NCBI RefSeq assembly: GCF_910592395.1
Contig: NC_088308.1
Coordinates: 24,753,501-24,817,500, forward strand
Length of the DNA: 64,000 nt
Origin: Lineus longissimus
Lineage: Eukaryota > Nemertea > Pilidiophora > Heteronemertea > Lineidae
Reading direction: 5' to 3'
Part shown: piece by piece, positions 53,731 through 64,000 of the stretch
Numbering within the stretch: the first letter of the stretch is position 1
Layout: each line of letters starts with the position of its first letter
Made by a program: the position numbers and the translations under genes
The notes under the pieces: model-generated
Seen by the model: the letters and a program-made list of their open reading frames with translations, nothing else
The model's database searches: none
Told to the model about the DNA's origin: nothing

Positions 53731-54166
53731 ACAGCAACAATCTGCCACTGCAAAACTTAGAAGGGAAAACCCGCTGCCATCAGAAGATGTCTTTCCGCTT
53801 TCCAACGGAAGATTACATCTATCCATTATTCCAAAAATAAATAATTGCAAGTAGATAGGTCCTAAGTTATCATTCAGGCGAGAAGCATCCAACGTTTCAC
53901 AGCCAAAAATGTCGAAGGGTCAAGGACACAAGAAGTAAGGAGAAGAACGTTGGTGAGATGAACTTGCTCCTTATTATGTAGTAGGCCTACTGATCTTAAA
54001 CTAATATGCTAGATAATGCTACAGAAAGATGTACGCAAACTTGTACGTGTATCCATCTAAATTCCTGCCCTGAACCTCTCACTAATAACATGCTACAGCA
54101 AGGTTTCGTCGCTTTTCCAGAACCTCGAAAATGTAGTGACATCTTTGCTTCCTTTGTGACAGGGCG

Positions 54167-54291
54167 ATGGCACAGTTTATATATTTGGTGTTGATTCCTA
54201 TGGCGCTGTATGGACAGTTATGTACATCCCACGAAAACCAAGGTGACCAAGAGTATGACATCAACAACGAATCAAAAGAAGCAGCCGAAGA
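54167..54291 (+). CDS. MCFD2-like exon 1 (signal peptide)
   Basis: ATG at 54167 follows a TTTGTGACAG acceptor by four bases. The exon ends GCC GAA GA before GTAAGT, phase 2. Confidence 0.82.
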
Positions 54292-55529
54292 GTAAGTACA
54301 AAGATGGCAAAACTACTGCCTTTATTTTATTGTATTTTTGAAGTCAACGGTCACATTGGCCCGTTAATCATTCACAGCGGGTTATAAATATCATGCCTAT
54401 CTTCTTCTTTCTCGTGACAGACATTTAAAAGAACACCTGAAGGATATAACTGGTGATAAATTGGATCTGAAAACGATGTCAACAAGAGAGAGAGCCATTT
54501 ACACGTTTAGGTAAGTTATGGTGATAATTGTCATTTAATGACCATCACCTTCTGACCGAACTCAATAACTTACTGTCTAATCTTCTAGCCTCATAATGTT
54601 CAGAATCTGTTGCTTTGGATAAAAACTATACAGCCCTACTATGGTAAAAAGCAGTTTCTCAAATTTCCACAGGTCTGGGAAAAAAGCAATTTTTACTTTG
54701 GCCTTGAACGGAAGCAAAATAGAAGAAGTCCGATGCTTCCTAATGCGTTATCACACTTTGTTTACCATTGCAGGGATGAAAAGGATGACCAGAATTGACG
54801 CACTAGTGTTCTACTTGATTGTTTGTGTCATTTTTCAGAGTCCACGATTTGAATAAGGACAACCAAATGGATGGACTTGAGGTTTTTAAGATTTATTCGG
54901 AACACAACTACGGCAGGAGAGAAAAGCAAACAACTGATGAATATGAAGAAGACATGATAGGTAAGTAGGCCTGCCAAGCTACGTTTTGGACGCGCTTTTG
55001 AAAGCAACGATCACCAGCGCTGGGAATTCGGCTTGAACGAGAAAGATCCATATCCAGTTCTGTGAAGGATAGTTGATAAGCACAACGACGGTAGAGCGGC
55101 ATGGTATTCTGGCGCTTCTCACAAAAAATCCCTGTCAATTTCCAAGATCTTTTCAAGACATTATGGTTAATTTCAATGATTTTTTGGAAATTGGCCGTCT
55201 CATGAGCATGTAGCACACAGGCTTACATTACCGTTTCACATTTATCCGGAATTCTCTCAACTAATGGAAATAAACATAGGTATGTATATACAGGTTAGGT
55301 CTACCAATTTTGCCCGGCCATAGTTGACAATGACATCGTCATACACTTTATCGGTTAATATATTTCATTAAATCATCATATAAATTCAATCTACAGTTTT
55401 TTTAAACTTAATATTTTGTTTTGTTTTGGGTCATTTTCAGCCAGGGTTGACAGATGGCTGGAGAGGTTTGACTTTGACAAAGACGGCTACGTATCACTGG
55501 CCGAGCGCTTAAGGTTAGAAAATCAATGA
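54167..55529 (+). CDS. Secreted two-EF-hand protein, MCFD2/CGREF1-like
   Basis: Exons 54167-54291, 54421-54510, 54839-54960 and 55441-55529 join in phase to 141 residues. MCFD2 proteins are about this size (146 in human). The N-terminus (MAQFIYLVLIPMALYGQLCT) is a signal peptide, followed by an acidic, low-complexity stretch. Residues 42-72 include EHLKD and an amphipathic segment as in MCFD2. EF-hand 1 is at 75-86 (DLNKDNQMDGLE) and EF-hand 2 at 123-134 (DFDKDGYVSLAE); both keep D1, D/N3, D5 and E12. MCFD2 pairs with the lectin LMAN1 to carry cargo from ER to Golgi. CGREF1 is a related secreted protein, so the orthology is open. The acceptor four bases before the ATG shows there is an upstream non-coding exon. 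A possible alternative last exon is listed separately. Confidence 0.85.
54421..54510 (+). CDS. MCFD2-like exon 2
   Basis: A 90-bp exon after TCGTGACAG and before GTAAGTT, encoding HLKEHLKDITGDKLDLKTMS and RERAIYTFR across the next junction. Confidence 0.85.
54839..54960 (+). CDS. MCFD2-like exon 3 (EF-hand 1)
   Basis: A 122-bp exon after TTTTTCAG, ending ATG ATA G before GTAAGT. It holds DLNKDNQMDGLE and an acidic TTDEYEEDMI tail. Confidence 0.9.
55441..55529 (+). CDS. MCFD2-like exon 4 (EF-hand 2, stop)
   Basis: The exon follows CATTTTCAG and encodes ARVDRWLERFDFDKDGYVSL then AERLRLENQ and TGA at 55527-55529. A possible internal donor, TTAAG/GTTAGA, lies at 55513/55514. Confidence 0.88.
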
Positions 55530-56076
55530 AGGAAATTCTGATCAACGACGACAAGAGAACGTTATGATTAATATGTATTTGAGATCAAATTAAACAGTTT
55601 ACAATTTATTCCTCGAAATAAAGCAGCTTTGTCCATTCACTTTAATAGCATAACCATGTGAAGGTTCAGCCTGATTCAGCTCAAGTAAAACCCGGGTGCA
55701 ACCACACCCCAAAACAGTCAACAACCGACAGGTAGTAATGACCCAGACTTACAGCAAGTGAAGCTTGCGAGTACATTACGGCACGTACAATCTATCTTAT
55801 CTTATGGATAATCTAGATAGGTCTTTATCTTACGTACCTGCGTTTGGTTTCAGTTACGGCTGGACTATTCCAAGCGGATAGTAAGCTTATATGCCCACAG
55901 TACACAAGCGTCTTTTTTGGTGTACGGTAATATAATTATGAGAAAGATTTCACATGCTAGCTGCTCTTCATGATCAGTGGACATCTGGATTTTGAGACGA
56001 ACCCTGCGAAAGGGGCTTACATTTCCTAGACTTCCGGGGCAGTCCATTTCGTCATTCTATTCATACTGTCTTATAG

Positions 56077-56389
56077 GATGAGGGACGAAGCCGGTCCACT
56101 GCGGCCGGAGTTCAACAATACCAAGCATCGGGACAAGGACGTTCCAATGTTGGAAATATGGAAGTCTGAAATCCAAATGACCAGATCCTCTGGCAGACTG
56201 TTTCTCACATTTTCGGCAAGAAAACTTCTGGAACTTGAATCTTTAACTGGCAAAAGAGACATGGTTGTGCCTTGCCTGCTGCATCTAGCCAATGTCTTGT
56301 GTCATTTTGTTGGCACTAGGAGAAGGCACACTTATCACACTGCCCAAGCCAAAAAAACGCCGAACCACCAGCGAACCTCCGGCAAATAG
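56077..56389 (+). CDS. Possible alternative C-terminal exon of the MCFD2-like gene
   Basis: A TACTGTCTTATAG acceptor precedes an open frame of about 103 codons ending at 56389. If exon 4 is spliced from the GTTAGA donor at 55514, the phases agree. EF-hand 2 would then continue as AERLR-MRDEAGPLRPEFNN instead of ending RLENQ, for about 240 residues in total. The first part (to about LEIWKSEIQ) is charged and protein-like. The last part overlaps retrotransposon-derived sequence, so the true end is doubtful. Only the frame and splice signals support it. Confidence 0.35.
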
Positions 56390-56960
56390 CCCTACTAAAC
56401 AGCATACGTAAGATCATGTCCATCATTACGCTGCGTCGCATCAGAGACAAGGTCGACCACTTCAGCGGGCCCTACCAGAGCGGTTTCAAAAGAGGCAGGA
56501 GCTGCGCAGACATCGCATGGACCCAACGCATGCTGACATCAGTGGTGATGACAAGAAAAAGGGACTTCCACAAGATTGGCATCGACATGTCACGAGCCTT
56601 CGACACCAGCAAACGAAAACGCATCCTAGATGTCCTGGTGCTAGCAGGCTGCAACGATGACGAACTGAGACTTGTCCGATCACTGCTAGCAGGGACAAAG
56701 TTCAGGGTCCTGGTAAAAAACCTCTCTCTGCCAAGGTTGCAAACCAAAGATGGTCTAGCAGGGCCCAGAGACTGGGATCTTACTGAGATGCGATTTCTGG
56801 TAGTCATTGAAGGACAAAGACTGATTTATCCGACGTACACTCCAAAACGATATTGACAGACAAACTATTCCCGAAAATAACTAAATGCTGGAACAATCAA
56901 ATAAAGATCCTTGGAAAGACAGGCTGCATGAAGATAAAGGTATTCCTAAAGACCATGGTA
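56310..56960 (+). mobile_element. Broken non-LTR retrotransposon reverse-transcriptase relic
   Basis: Around 56319-56350 one frame reads GEGTLITLPKPKK. After a frameshift another frame from 56374 reads NLRQIALLNSIRKIM, then YQSGFKRGRSCADIAWTQRM and GIDMSRAFDT, typical N-terminal fingers and palm blocks of a LINE reverse transcriptase. The frame loses similarity near 56740, before the PQG and YADD catalytic motifs. Fragments at about 56850-56960 (CWNNQIKILGKTGCMKIKVF) resemble the downstream thumb region, so the middle is deleted. No endonuclease or poly-A tail was found. Clade uncertain. Confidence 0.75.
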
Positions 56961-57984
56961 GGACATACATAATCATGATAATGTCACAATTGGCTGACTA
57001 TGGCATCGCATGCCTATGACGATGTCACCATCATGTTACGCTCAGAATGTCCCAATCTGACGACTGAATTTCGAACAAACTGGGGGCTATTGTGCTGCCT
57101 GCTGGTCAATGTCACAACCTGACCACTTTTGAACCTTCTGTTTTCACATAGGATATTACCCAATACGAATCAGCAATTGCGGGCATAACCATTGGAGCAC
57201 AGCACTTTTTCATCACAAAGATCTTAATGTCACTACCTATACATTCTGGACACCATATTGCAACCTGTTTGTGGCTGTAGCAATGTCACAATATGGTTAC
57301 TTTTAGGTCTATGATGATTGCAGCCAAACTACACAGTTTGTCACCACATGAAACCTAAGGACCAGGCGGACCATCATATTCAATGAAGGAGGAAGCTAAA
57401 AATTGCTCTGACCGTGTCTTAACAAATTGATTTAAAAAATATATTACTTTTATTTTACTATGCAAAACTATCGACAATTTAGCACAATTCACTAAGTAAA
57501 TACTGAAAAAAAGACAACTCTTGTCCTTGCAAGATCATTACAACAGAAGGTCACTCCTGATCAGATCCTAAGGGAACAGTCAATGGACATCAATGTCCAT
57601 CCACATCAAAGCATTATGTTCTTTAGAACTGATGTAACATAAAAGATCTGCTAGTTTCCCTGTTTACTTGTACAAAAGTCAGCATTCCATCAAATATCAA
57701 TCCCCAACTGTCTTGTATTCCTTAAAATAAATCCTGCCTTTATGAAAGTTCTTGTAACTCTATTGTAACAAGTTGGCAGTGTCCATATTCTGTAACTGCA
57801 GTGACAGCCAGCCATCCTGCAAATGAAATATAAAGATGTAAGTAAAAGAAATGTAAATGTCAAACGCATCCCGCAGAGTAAAACAGCAAAGATTCAACTG
57901 GAACTGGATGATTTTTTGGAAAGGAAAACTTCTACATGTAACTCTGATAATCCTAGTTTCATGTAATCAGGTCTTACCATGTTC
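56961..57984. other. Intergenic region with recurrent TGTCAC words
   Basis: From 56980 to 57350 the motif TGTCAC(A/C/T)A recurs at roughly 35-100 bp intervals, suggesting a very degenerate repeat. There is no gene. The 3' UTR of the small minus-strand gene probably occupies the right part. Confidence 0.4.
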
Positions 57985-58805
57985 TCAAGTCTGTATTCCA
58001 ATCAGTTTATCAATGGAGGGATATCTCCAGTTGTCTTCAGCGATGTCCTTCAATTTGCCTTTGAGCTGTTTCAGTCTTTGGTCATGCAGATCTGAAATTT
58101 AATAAACATGTAATAAAGACAAAAACAGATTCATGTGAACATGGACAGAAGCTCTTCTGAATATCAGAAGAAATCTTCTTAGTCAAGTGCTTTCATTCAA
58201 GTTCATCATTTGCGGTTTCACATATTTTGTTATGTTAGCGGACCCATGCAATTCACGAAATATCATGGTCAGAGGAGTAAGGCATACCTTTCTGCAATCC
58301 CTTGAGGCTGCTTTCGATGTCATAATCGATCATCACCTTGTTGATTAGGGTTTCTGTAACGGAGGATCCTGAAAATGGATATAAAATCATTCAGGAAAGT
58401 AGGTGGCAGTCGTTAGCTAGCTGGAAAAGCTACCCAAGCCCTTGGTATCCACAAAACGTAAAAAAAGGTTCATTTTATGGGGATGACAGTGGAGCGTAAG
58501 ACGCCAAAATGACCCAGCTTTAGTAGGCTTGAAACTATATTTAGACATCCAGATTCCATGAATGAGAGTCCGATAATAGATACCAAATGCTTTACATCCG
58601 ACATTTAAGATACTTCAAATTTGCCAATGATAAGTGCCCTTAAACTTAGAAGTGTTTCGTTACTATCGTCGATTTTAGGGTTGGTTTGATAGTCTATGTA
58701 TAGTTCTTCAATGTACGCACCAGATTCATGAACTTCTTCATGGGCAGGCGAACGAAACAATGCCTTTCTTATTTCTTGTCCGTCAGAATTTTCAGAAGCA
58801 GCCAT
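57985..58805 (-). CDS. Small unrecognised protein gene, three exons
   Basis: Exon 1 starts at ATG 58805 in a strong context (ACAATGG) and encodes MAASENSDGQEIRKALFRSP and an acidic continuation (IEELYIDYQTNPKIDD). A donor GATA/GTAACG at 58664/58663 gives the required phase 1; a weaker alternative is at 58646/58645. Exon 2 (58368-58288) encodes SSVTETLINKVMIDYDIESS then LKGLQK. Exon 3 (58091-57985) encodes LHDQRLKQLKGKLKDIAEDN, then WRYPSIDKLIGIQT and a stop. The total is about 109 residues, mostly helical and charged, with no signal peptide or membrane segment. I do not recognise the family. The consistent phases and good acceptors argue for a real gene. Confidence 0.6.
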
Positions 58806-61006
58806 TGTCGTAGTTGTCGTTGAATATATACTAATAGAACGGTTCCACTGTAACCGTGGACTGATCATATAGGGTGTTCCATTGAAAACTAACCAGTTTC
58901 CAGAAATGATAGGAACAACATACTCTCCAGAATTCTTTTAACCAAACAGACCACCAAAAACAAATGTGTTGGATGCATCAATTTCTTTATGTCCAAATAA
59001 GAACTGAAGATGTAATGGTTCACTCTAATGCAATATTAGAAACACAATCTCTTATAAATGATCAGAGATCTGTATCATTTGGTGAAGTGATAAGACTGAT
59101 ATGAAAGCAATACAAAATGAACATCAACTACAATATTAAAGGTAAATCAATAAACCTTTATCTTCATGAAAAATTGAGAGAAGCTACATGTACATTGTAT
59201 GAAATATTATATACACAGACGTGCAGATATACATGCACACGTACTTATGTTACATTCTTGGAATTTAAAACAAAAATTTGCTCACCAATCTTTTTTTCGA
59301 ATATCGATCACAGGAGCATCCATTCAAATATGTTTGCATCATGACCACAGATAGGTTGAGAAGCTGGTCCACAGTTGTGCTATGATTGTTCTCTACATAC
59401 ATCAATAAATAAACAGTGCATTTTTGTGCCAAGAAAAAAATCCTGTGGGTCTGATACAACATATCTAATGGATTATCCATTTCTGCTGTCCAAGGCACCC
59501 TCAATTTGCGATAGCCCTTATGGTTTCGATCCACAGGCAATAACCACCCCACTTTACCTTTTGACATCTCAAATGCTTCATGCAAAGATGACATTTGTGT
59601 AACTGTTGCCATCAACCTATCAGTGTTGGCACTATTGCCCTGAAAGATTTGCTGCAGCAGTCATGGGAAACCTTAAGTGCCCAAGCTAACAAGCACAGAA
59701 TTTGAAATATGAGATATGCCTCCCATCCAACAGGTATGGTTTGTTTCTCAATATTTCTAATAACCATGGGGTTTTTTCCTCCGAACAATGGTTTACTCCA
59801 ATTCAGGGAAATCATTGGCAATTATTGGTAATACGGAAGGGATCAATGACTTAAGACTATCCTCAAATAGCAAACCCTGGTAGAGCCATTACTTCTCTGC
59901 AATTTCCAAGCACAAAAAAACCCAAATTTAACAGATCAAAGATTCCAAATGAAACAAAGTATAAGCCAATACAAATATGGACGGATAAAATTTGTTTTGG
60001 TTAATCATGACAAACAGAAAGTTAGGTACATGTAGCCTTAAATGAGAATTTGAAGATGGCACAGGGTGTTGCATAAGTACATTCCCTTTGTACGGTTCAG
60101 TCATTGATTTGAGTTAAAAAGTTATGTATGGACAGAGCTTCTCTACATTGGCAGAGCATTCCGAGTCGTGAAAGGGAACAACACAAAATTTCATCACCTG
60201 GGACAGTTAGAACAGAAAAACATTGGAAATTGTTATGATAATATGAACACAACACATTTATATGGCAGGAAAGTTATCATGGACAGTACCTTCTCAGATC
60301 TGGATGGCCAATTTTTGATTGATCAATGCTTTATTAAGCATTCTAAAATGGTGACAGGACGGCGCTTTGATTGTTAAATCGGAGGGAAATTTGTCAACAA
60401 ACACACAGGTAATCAATTTGATATCATTGCTAACTGTCATTACAAAAATAAATCCAATAACATTCTGTTATATTCACTAAACAATAAATAAAAAACAAGA
60501 TTATCATTAACTGCTGTGATGCAGTTACAGTCTTCATCTGACATCACAGTAAGAAGCACACTCCAATTTTATGAATTACATGTATTTCAGCCTTGACGTC
60601 AGAGTAAGTGGGATATGCATGTATCTTACAACAGGGCCAGCAAGTTTAAAGCTACAACATTATTTTAGTAATTGCCCAGAGAATTAAGGATATCGGGAAC
60701 AAGCTAAAAAAGATTACCAGGTACATAACCATTTTCCTTAAAGTTTCCTTTTTTCAACAGGTCATGATCACAATGAGATTTGAATTGAGACAATACCAAA
60801 TTATTGTTGTATTGACATAACTGAACAAGATTGTTAATACACTTACTTAAAACAAATCCGGGGTCAAGACACATTACATAGCTTGCTTTACAGGGGCACC
60901 AGTGCAGTACATAGAAATCCCACATATTTTTCAAGCCTCAAATGAAATGACCCAATCTTTAAGAGGTTATAACACACAAAGGAAAAGTGTCAACAGTTTC
61001 ACTGTC
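58806..61006. other. Region between the small gene and the IFT140 stop codon
   Basis: It should contain the IFT140 3' UTR and polyadenylation site; an AATAAA on the minus strand near 60330 is one candidate. A minus-strand ORF at 59265-59615 has no recognisable domain. An upstream ATG in frame with the small gene lies at 58868 but has a poor context. Confidence 0.4.
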
Positions 61007-61252
61007 TCAGCAATAATCGTCCCCGCCTGGAACAATTTCATCAATAACATCCTCCTGAACCTCTTCCCCGTCTAGTTCATCATTGTCGTGTTTACCGAAA
61101 CCGTTCATGCCGTTTATCTTATCAGGTCCTTGACCTCGAGGAAGTGGGATATCCAGTGCCCTGTGGATCGACTCAATGGTTCGCATGTTCACATAATATG
61201 CCATGTTCACTTTTGGTATACGATTTTTCATTTCTTCCATGCAAGCGTATGC
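61007..61252 (-). CDS. IFT140: IFT140 last coding exon
   Basis: Encodes [20 protein letters not shown], the helix with [10 protein letters not shown], and a long acidic tail ending VPGGDDYC and TGA at 61009-61007. The human protein ends with a comparable acidic tail (ELDEEVVEEADDDP-like). Confidence 0.96.
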   Translation of the reverse strand, partial: AYACMEEMKNRIPKVNMAYYVNMRTIESIHRALDIPLPRGQGPDKINGMNGFGKHDNDELDGEEVQEDVIDEIVPGGDDYC

Positions 61253-64000
61253 CTGGAAAGAAGGAAAAAGGGAATAGTGCAATGCTGAAAGGGTTAACTG
61301 AGAAAACTGGAACTGTTGAGCTTCAAATCTAAAGTGTCTCGCCCAAGGACACAATCAGCTTTAATCGATCAGACTTACCGCTTTCCATTTCTCTTTTCTT
61401 GCATAGTGCTCAATCATGAAACCAAAGACATCACCGATTCGAACAGCTTGGTCAAGATCTGGTTCCTCTAATAAGATCTGGCACTGTTTAACAGCTTCAT
61501 CTGGACTATCATCATACACTCTGAAAAATAAATCGTTCACTCCAGTCAATAAAAAAAAATTGACACCACATCTACTCTAGTATCAGCTTTTGCTTTGCTG
61601 TATTGTTGAAAAGTATTAAGTGAGTCCAAGCTGATAATGGTCTGTGTGACGTAAAGATTTCTTATTTTCAAATTTAGATGTACAGTTCTTACCATCGGTT
61701 GTTGAACAAATAAGACACTGGATAGAGAGAAGACCGAGTTTGTGCTTTGAAGGACTCATGGAGTTTCCATTAACTTACCTCCTGGCTTGAACAAATTTCT
61801 TGATGAGATCAATTCTGTTCTTCAAACTTGTTAGCTTCTCCTCCTGCTGTGACTGATTCTTCAACTTGGCTCTCGTCACACATTTGTAAGCCTCGCCAAG
61901 TGCTCCCAAAGCCTTGTCATAATTCTGGTACTCATCAATTTCAACCTGGAATCACAAAAGGGTGCACATCAGTACAATTTAGAATCTACACATACATGTA
62001 CGTACTTATTTCTCTAAGTAACAACATGGGTAAAAGGGCAAAGACAAAACCGTCAGGTCACAGAGAGTAGTTTAAATTTTCTGACATTTTCAGTGATGTA
62101 GTGAGGTTATATTTGAATGCTGGGACATGCAAAGGTATCGAAGACCATCATACAAATACATACCATAGCACATGCATCGTAAAATGAAGCCAGGGACTCC
62201 ATAGCTCGGCCTTTTGTGTAGAAACCGATGATATTTTTCATGATTTCAGGATCCTTCCTCCAGTCTAATGATTGTAAGTAGTTGGCAGCCATCACGTAGA
62301 TCTCCTTCTGTCTTGATACACCAGCGAAGAAAATGATTTTTTCTGTGTCGCCTGATTTAAGCAAAGCTTTCATTGCCTAGAAAATCAGAAGAGACAACAA
62401 ATCTTGAACTTGGGTTAAATCTTTAAAGCAATCTTATTCAGTAAAACCAATTCAACCCCTTCAGTGGTTAAAGGTGCAACAACACCAGGGCCACAGCTGA
62501 TTCATGACCCGAGAGAATCTCACCTGTAATTTGTTTCCAGCCTGTGTATATTTCTTGGTTGCCAGATGATACTGCCTCTGCTGCATGCAGACCTCGGCAA
62601 TACCATTCAAGATCTTGATCCTCTCATCATTCTCTGGCTCAGAGGTGGCTTTCTGGGGTGTAAGCTTCTCTGCTAAGTCTTCAGTGATGACGACATTCTG
62701 CTCGGAGCAGAGTTTCAAGGCATCCCAGTACTGAAGGAAGATAAAAAAGAACTTTAGAAATGGGTGAAAGGGTTCAAGTGTCGATGTTCATAGTTACCTT
62801 GACTTACCTGCAAATATCAACAAAATACTAGGGATGGGAATCCCATGGGTCAAAGAGCATCTGCCAAACCGCATGTCTCTCAAAACTGACCATTAGACCC
62901 ACAACATTTAACAATGCCTGTCGTATATCCTGGCCTCAACTAAGGATTTCCTACTCATCAGCTGTCTTCTTCTGCCGAACAAGTTTATGCCTGTTTCAGA
63001 GGTGAGCCAAGTCTTTTTCTATACTTTCACGATCAGACGATAAAACTTAGAAATGGATGAAATTTTCGCTTGTTTTCAGCAAATGCACACCTACCTTTCT
63101 GGCAGTGGCCAACAGATCCACCGCCTTGTCATACTGTCCATTTTCAGTGAAGAAGTTAGCACATCTTTGTAGCAGCTCTGGATCAGCCTTTTGGTCAAGG
63201 TCATCAGATATATGCTGCAATGCACCAAACTGTCTTGTTCTGAAGGCGAGGTCGAGAGCCCGCGGTAGATTTCCAGCCTTAAAGAGAAACAAGGAAACCT
63301 TTGTTAATACTCTTGAGACAAAGACATCAAGCAACTGGCAACATGACCAAATGGTGTATCAGTGGAGACAAAAGCTTAGCAGCTTTATTAGAGAAAAAGG
63401 CCTGATTCTGTAGTTAAGCCATAAAATATTGATATGATACTGAACGCAGAAGAAGGTCATGATGAATACATACCTTATGATAGAGCATAACAGCCTTGTC
63501 CTGTGAGCTTGGTTTGCTCTCATAATACCTGGCAGCATCCATCATATCCTGAGGTTTGCCAAGGAGAGCAAGGTTCATCATCTGGTCCTCATAGCCATGT
63601 TCCTTACAAAGCCTGATCGCATTTCCATAGGCTTGCGCCCTGGTGAAAAAGTGGATGGCCTCTTTGATTCGGTCCTGGTTTTCATACTGCCTGGCGAGGT
63701 GATAGCAGCCTGCTGCATCTCCTGTGTCATTGCAGATCTCAGCAGCCTAGAAACAAAACAAGAGCTTCAGTTAAGTAACCCTTCAAAGAATGCACTCTGG
63801 TCTTTTAAGTGCATAAGGTTGGTAATAGCTTCTAGTTTTAACACTAAAATTAGGTGCATTGCCCTGTCTTCATTTGCGTCATTGATCAGAAGATGAAAGA
63901 CCATGTAAGAACAACTGACTTACTTTTTCAAGATTCCCACAATAACAATACACTCTGACTAGAGACAAGTAGTCCTGGGCAGCCTCATAGAATTGTAATG
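61007..64000 (-). CDS. IFT140: IFT140, C-terminal third (3' end of gene)
   Basis: Eight exons (beyond 64000-63924, 63746-63474, 63277-63095, 62730-62524, 62376-62164, 61945-61779, 61520-61379 and 61252-61007) join in phase to about 501 C-terminal residues ending at TGA. The protein closely follows human IFT140: YHLARQYE, then [83 protein letters not shown] and [17 protein letters not shown]. This is the TPR/alpha-solenoid part. IFT140 is a core subunit of IFT-A, which drives retrograde transport in cilia and delivers membrane proteins to them. The N-terminal WD40 propellers lie to the right of the window. The tail is acidic ([20 protein letters not shown]). No break or missing block is seen in the part present. 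Confidence 0.97.
61379..61520 (-). CDS. IFT140: IFT140 exon
   Basis: A 142-bp exon encoding [20 protein letters not shown] then [20 protein letters not shown], ending in phase 0 at KEKWKA before GTAAGT. Confidence 0.97.
61779..61945 (-). CDS. IFT140: IFT140 exon
   Basis: A 167-bp exon from [20 protein letters not shown] to [13 protein letters not shown], ending in phase 2 (AG|A arginine). Confidence 0.96.
62164..62376 (-). CDS. IFT140: IFT140 exon
   Basis: A 71-codon, phase 0-0 exon from [20 protein letters not shown] to [11 protein letters not shown]. It is one of the most conserved IFT140 segments ([20 protein letters not shown]). Confidence 0.97.
62524..62730 (-). CDS. IFT140: IFT140 exon
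   Basis: A 69-codon, phase 0-0 exon from [20 protein letters not shown] to [19 protein letters not shown], before GTGAGA. Confidence 0.97.
63095..63277 (-). CDS. IFT140: IFT140 exon
   Basis: A 61-codon, phase 0-0 exon from [20 protein letters not shown] to [14 protein letters not shown], with a CTTTAAG acceptor and an AAAG/GTAGGT donor. Confidence 0.97.
63474..63746 (-). CDS. IFT140: IFT140 exon
   Basis: A 91-codon, phase 0-0 exon from [20 protein letters not shown] to [12 protein letters not shown]. It includes the conserved [20 protein letters not shown] helix repeat. Confidence 0.97.
63924..64000 (-). CDS. IFT140: IFT140 exon (partial at window edge)
   Basis: Encodes [20 protein letters not shown] then NLEK before a GTAAGT donor. 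Corresponds to the human 'YY.LA.D..SLVRI.C..GN' TPR helix pair. The 5' end of the exon is beyond 64000. Confidence 0.93.

Larger units (their letters stand above)
45546..54162. other. Intergenic region with only repeats
   Basis: No gene is supported over 8.6 kb. It includes a degenerate repeat cluster (49945-50265), a guanine-rich tract (51699-51734) and a TA/CATG dinucleotide stretch (53704-53730). The 5' UTR of the MCFD2-like gene probably lies in its last part. Confidence 0.45.

Noticed and set aside
56078-56389. ORF considered as a complete independent gene
   Set aside because: Its 3' part overlaps retrotransposon-derived sequence and no domain is seen. Kept only as a possible alternative exon.
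59265-59615. Minus-strand ORF of 116 codons downstream of IFT140
   Set aside because: There is no known domain and no splice partner in phase. The IFT140 frame has already ended at 61007, so it is most likely untranslated or intergenic sequence.

Overview
The window is nuclear DNA from an animal with ciliated cells, most likely a marine invertebrate. The evidence is short exons split by GT-AG introns of 0.1 to 12 kb, AT-rich non-coding DNA, animal-specific gene families (a Munc13-4/BAIAP3-type C2 protein, the ciliary protein IFT140 and an MCFD2-type EF-hand protein), DNA transposons and non-LTR retrotransposon debris. The short palindromes TACATGTA and GTAGGCCTAC recur through the non-coding DNA. 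I cannot place the phylum with confidence. There are no operons, CRISPR arrays or prokaryotic genes.

Layout. From the left edge to 29977, minus strand, lies the 5' half of a BAIAP3/UNC13D-like gene. Eight coding exons join in phase, from a start codon at 29977 to a C2 domain that runs off the window at position 1. Introns 1 and 2 (8.7 and 12.1 kb) and intron 3 (3.9 kb) hold no gene I can recognise. From 31460 to 34845 is a 3.4 kb PIF/Harbinger-like DNA transposon with terminal inverted repeats and a CAG target duplication. It carries one intact five-exon gene for a Myb/SANT-like protein and no visible DDE transposase. A second element (34357-34772), built from three 113-bp palindromic units, is nested in its right end. 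From 34846 to 41185 I see no supported gene. From 41232 to 45545 is an almost pure (GTA)n trinucleotide array of about 1,440 units, abutting a perfect 16-bp-stem hairpin on its left. From 45546 to 54160 there are only simple and degenerate repeats and a G-quadruplex-type tract.

The right 10 kb is gene-dense. On the plus strand at 54167-55529 is a four-exon secreted EF-hand protein of 141 residues (MCFD2/CGREF1-like), followed by a broken reverse-transcriptase relic at about 56310-56960. On the minus strand there is a small unrecognised gene (57985-58805), then the 3' end of IFT140 (61007 to beyond 64000), whose eight exons encode about 500 C-terminal residues including the stop.

The genes do not form a pathway: one is a regulated-secretion factor, one a retrograde intraflagellar transport subunit and one an ER-Golgi cargo factor. 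BAIAP3 and IFT140 do, however, lie near each other on human 16p13.3, so their presence within 31 kb here may be conserved linkage. The most unusual features are the giant GTA array with its flanking hairpin, and the Myb-only Harbinger-like element with its nested palindromic insertion.
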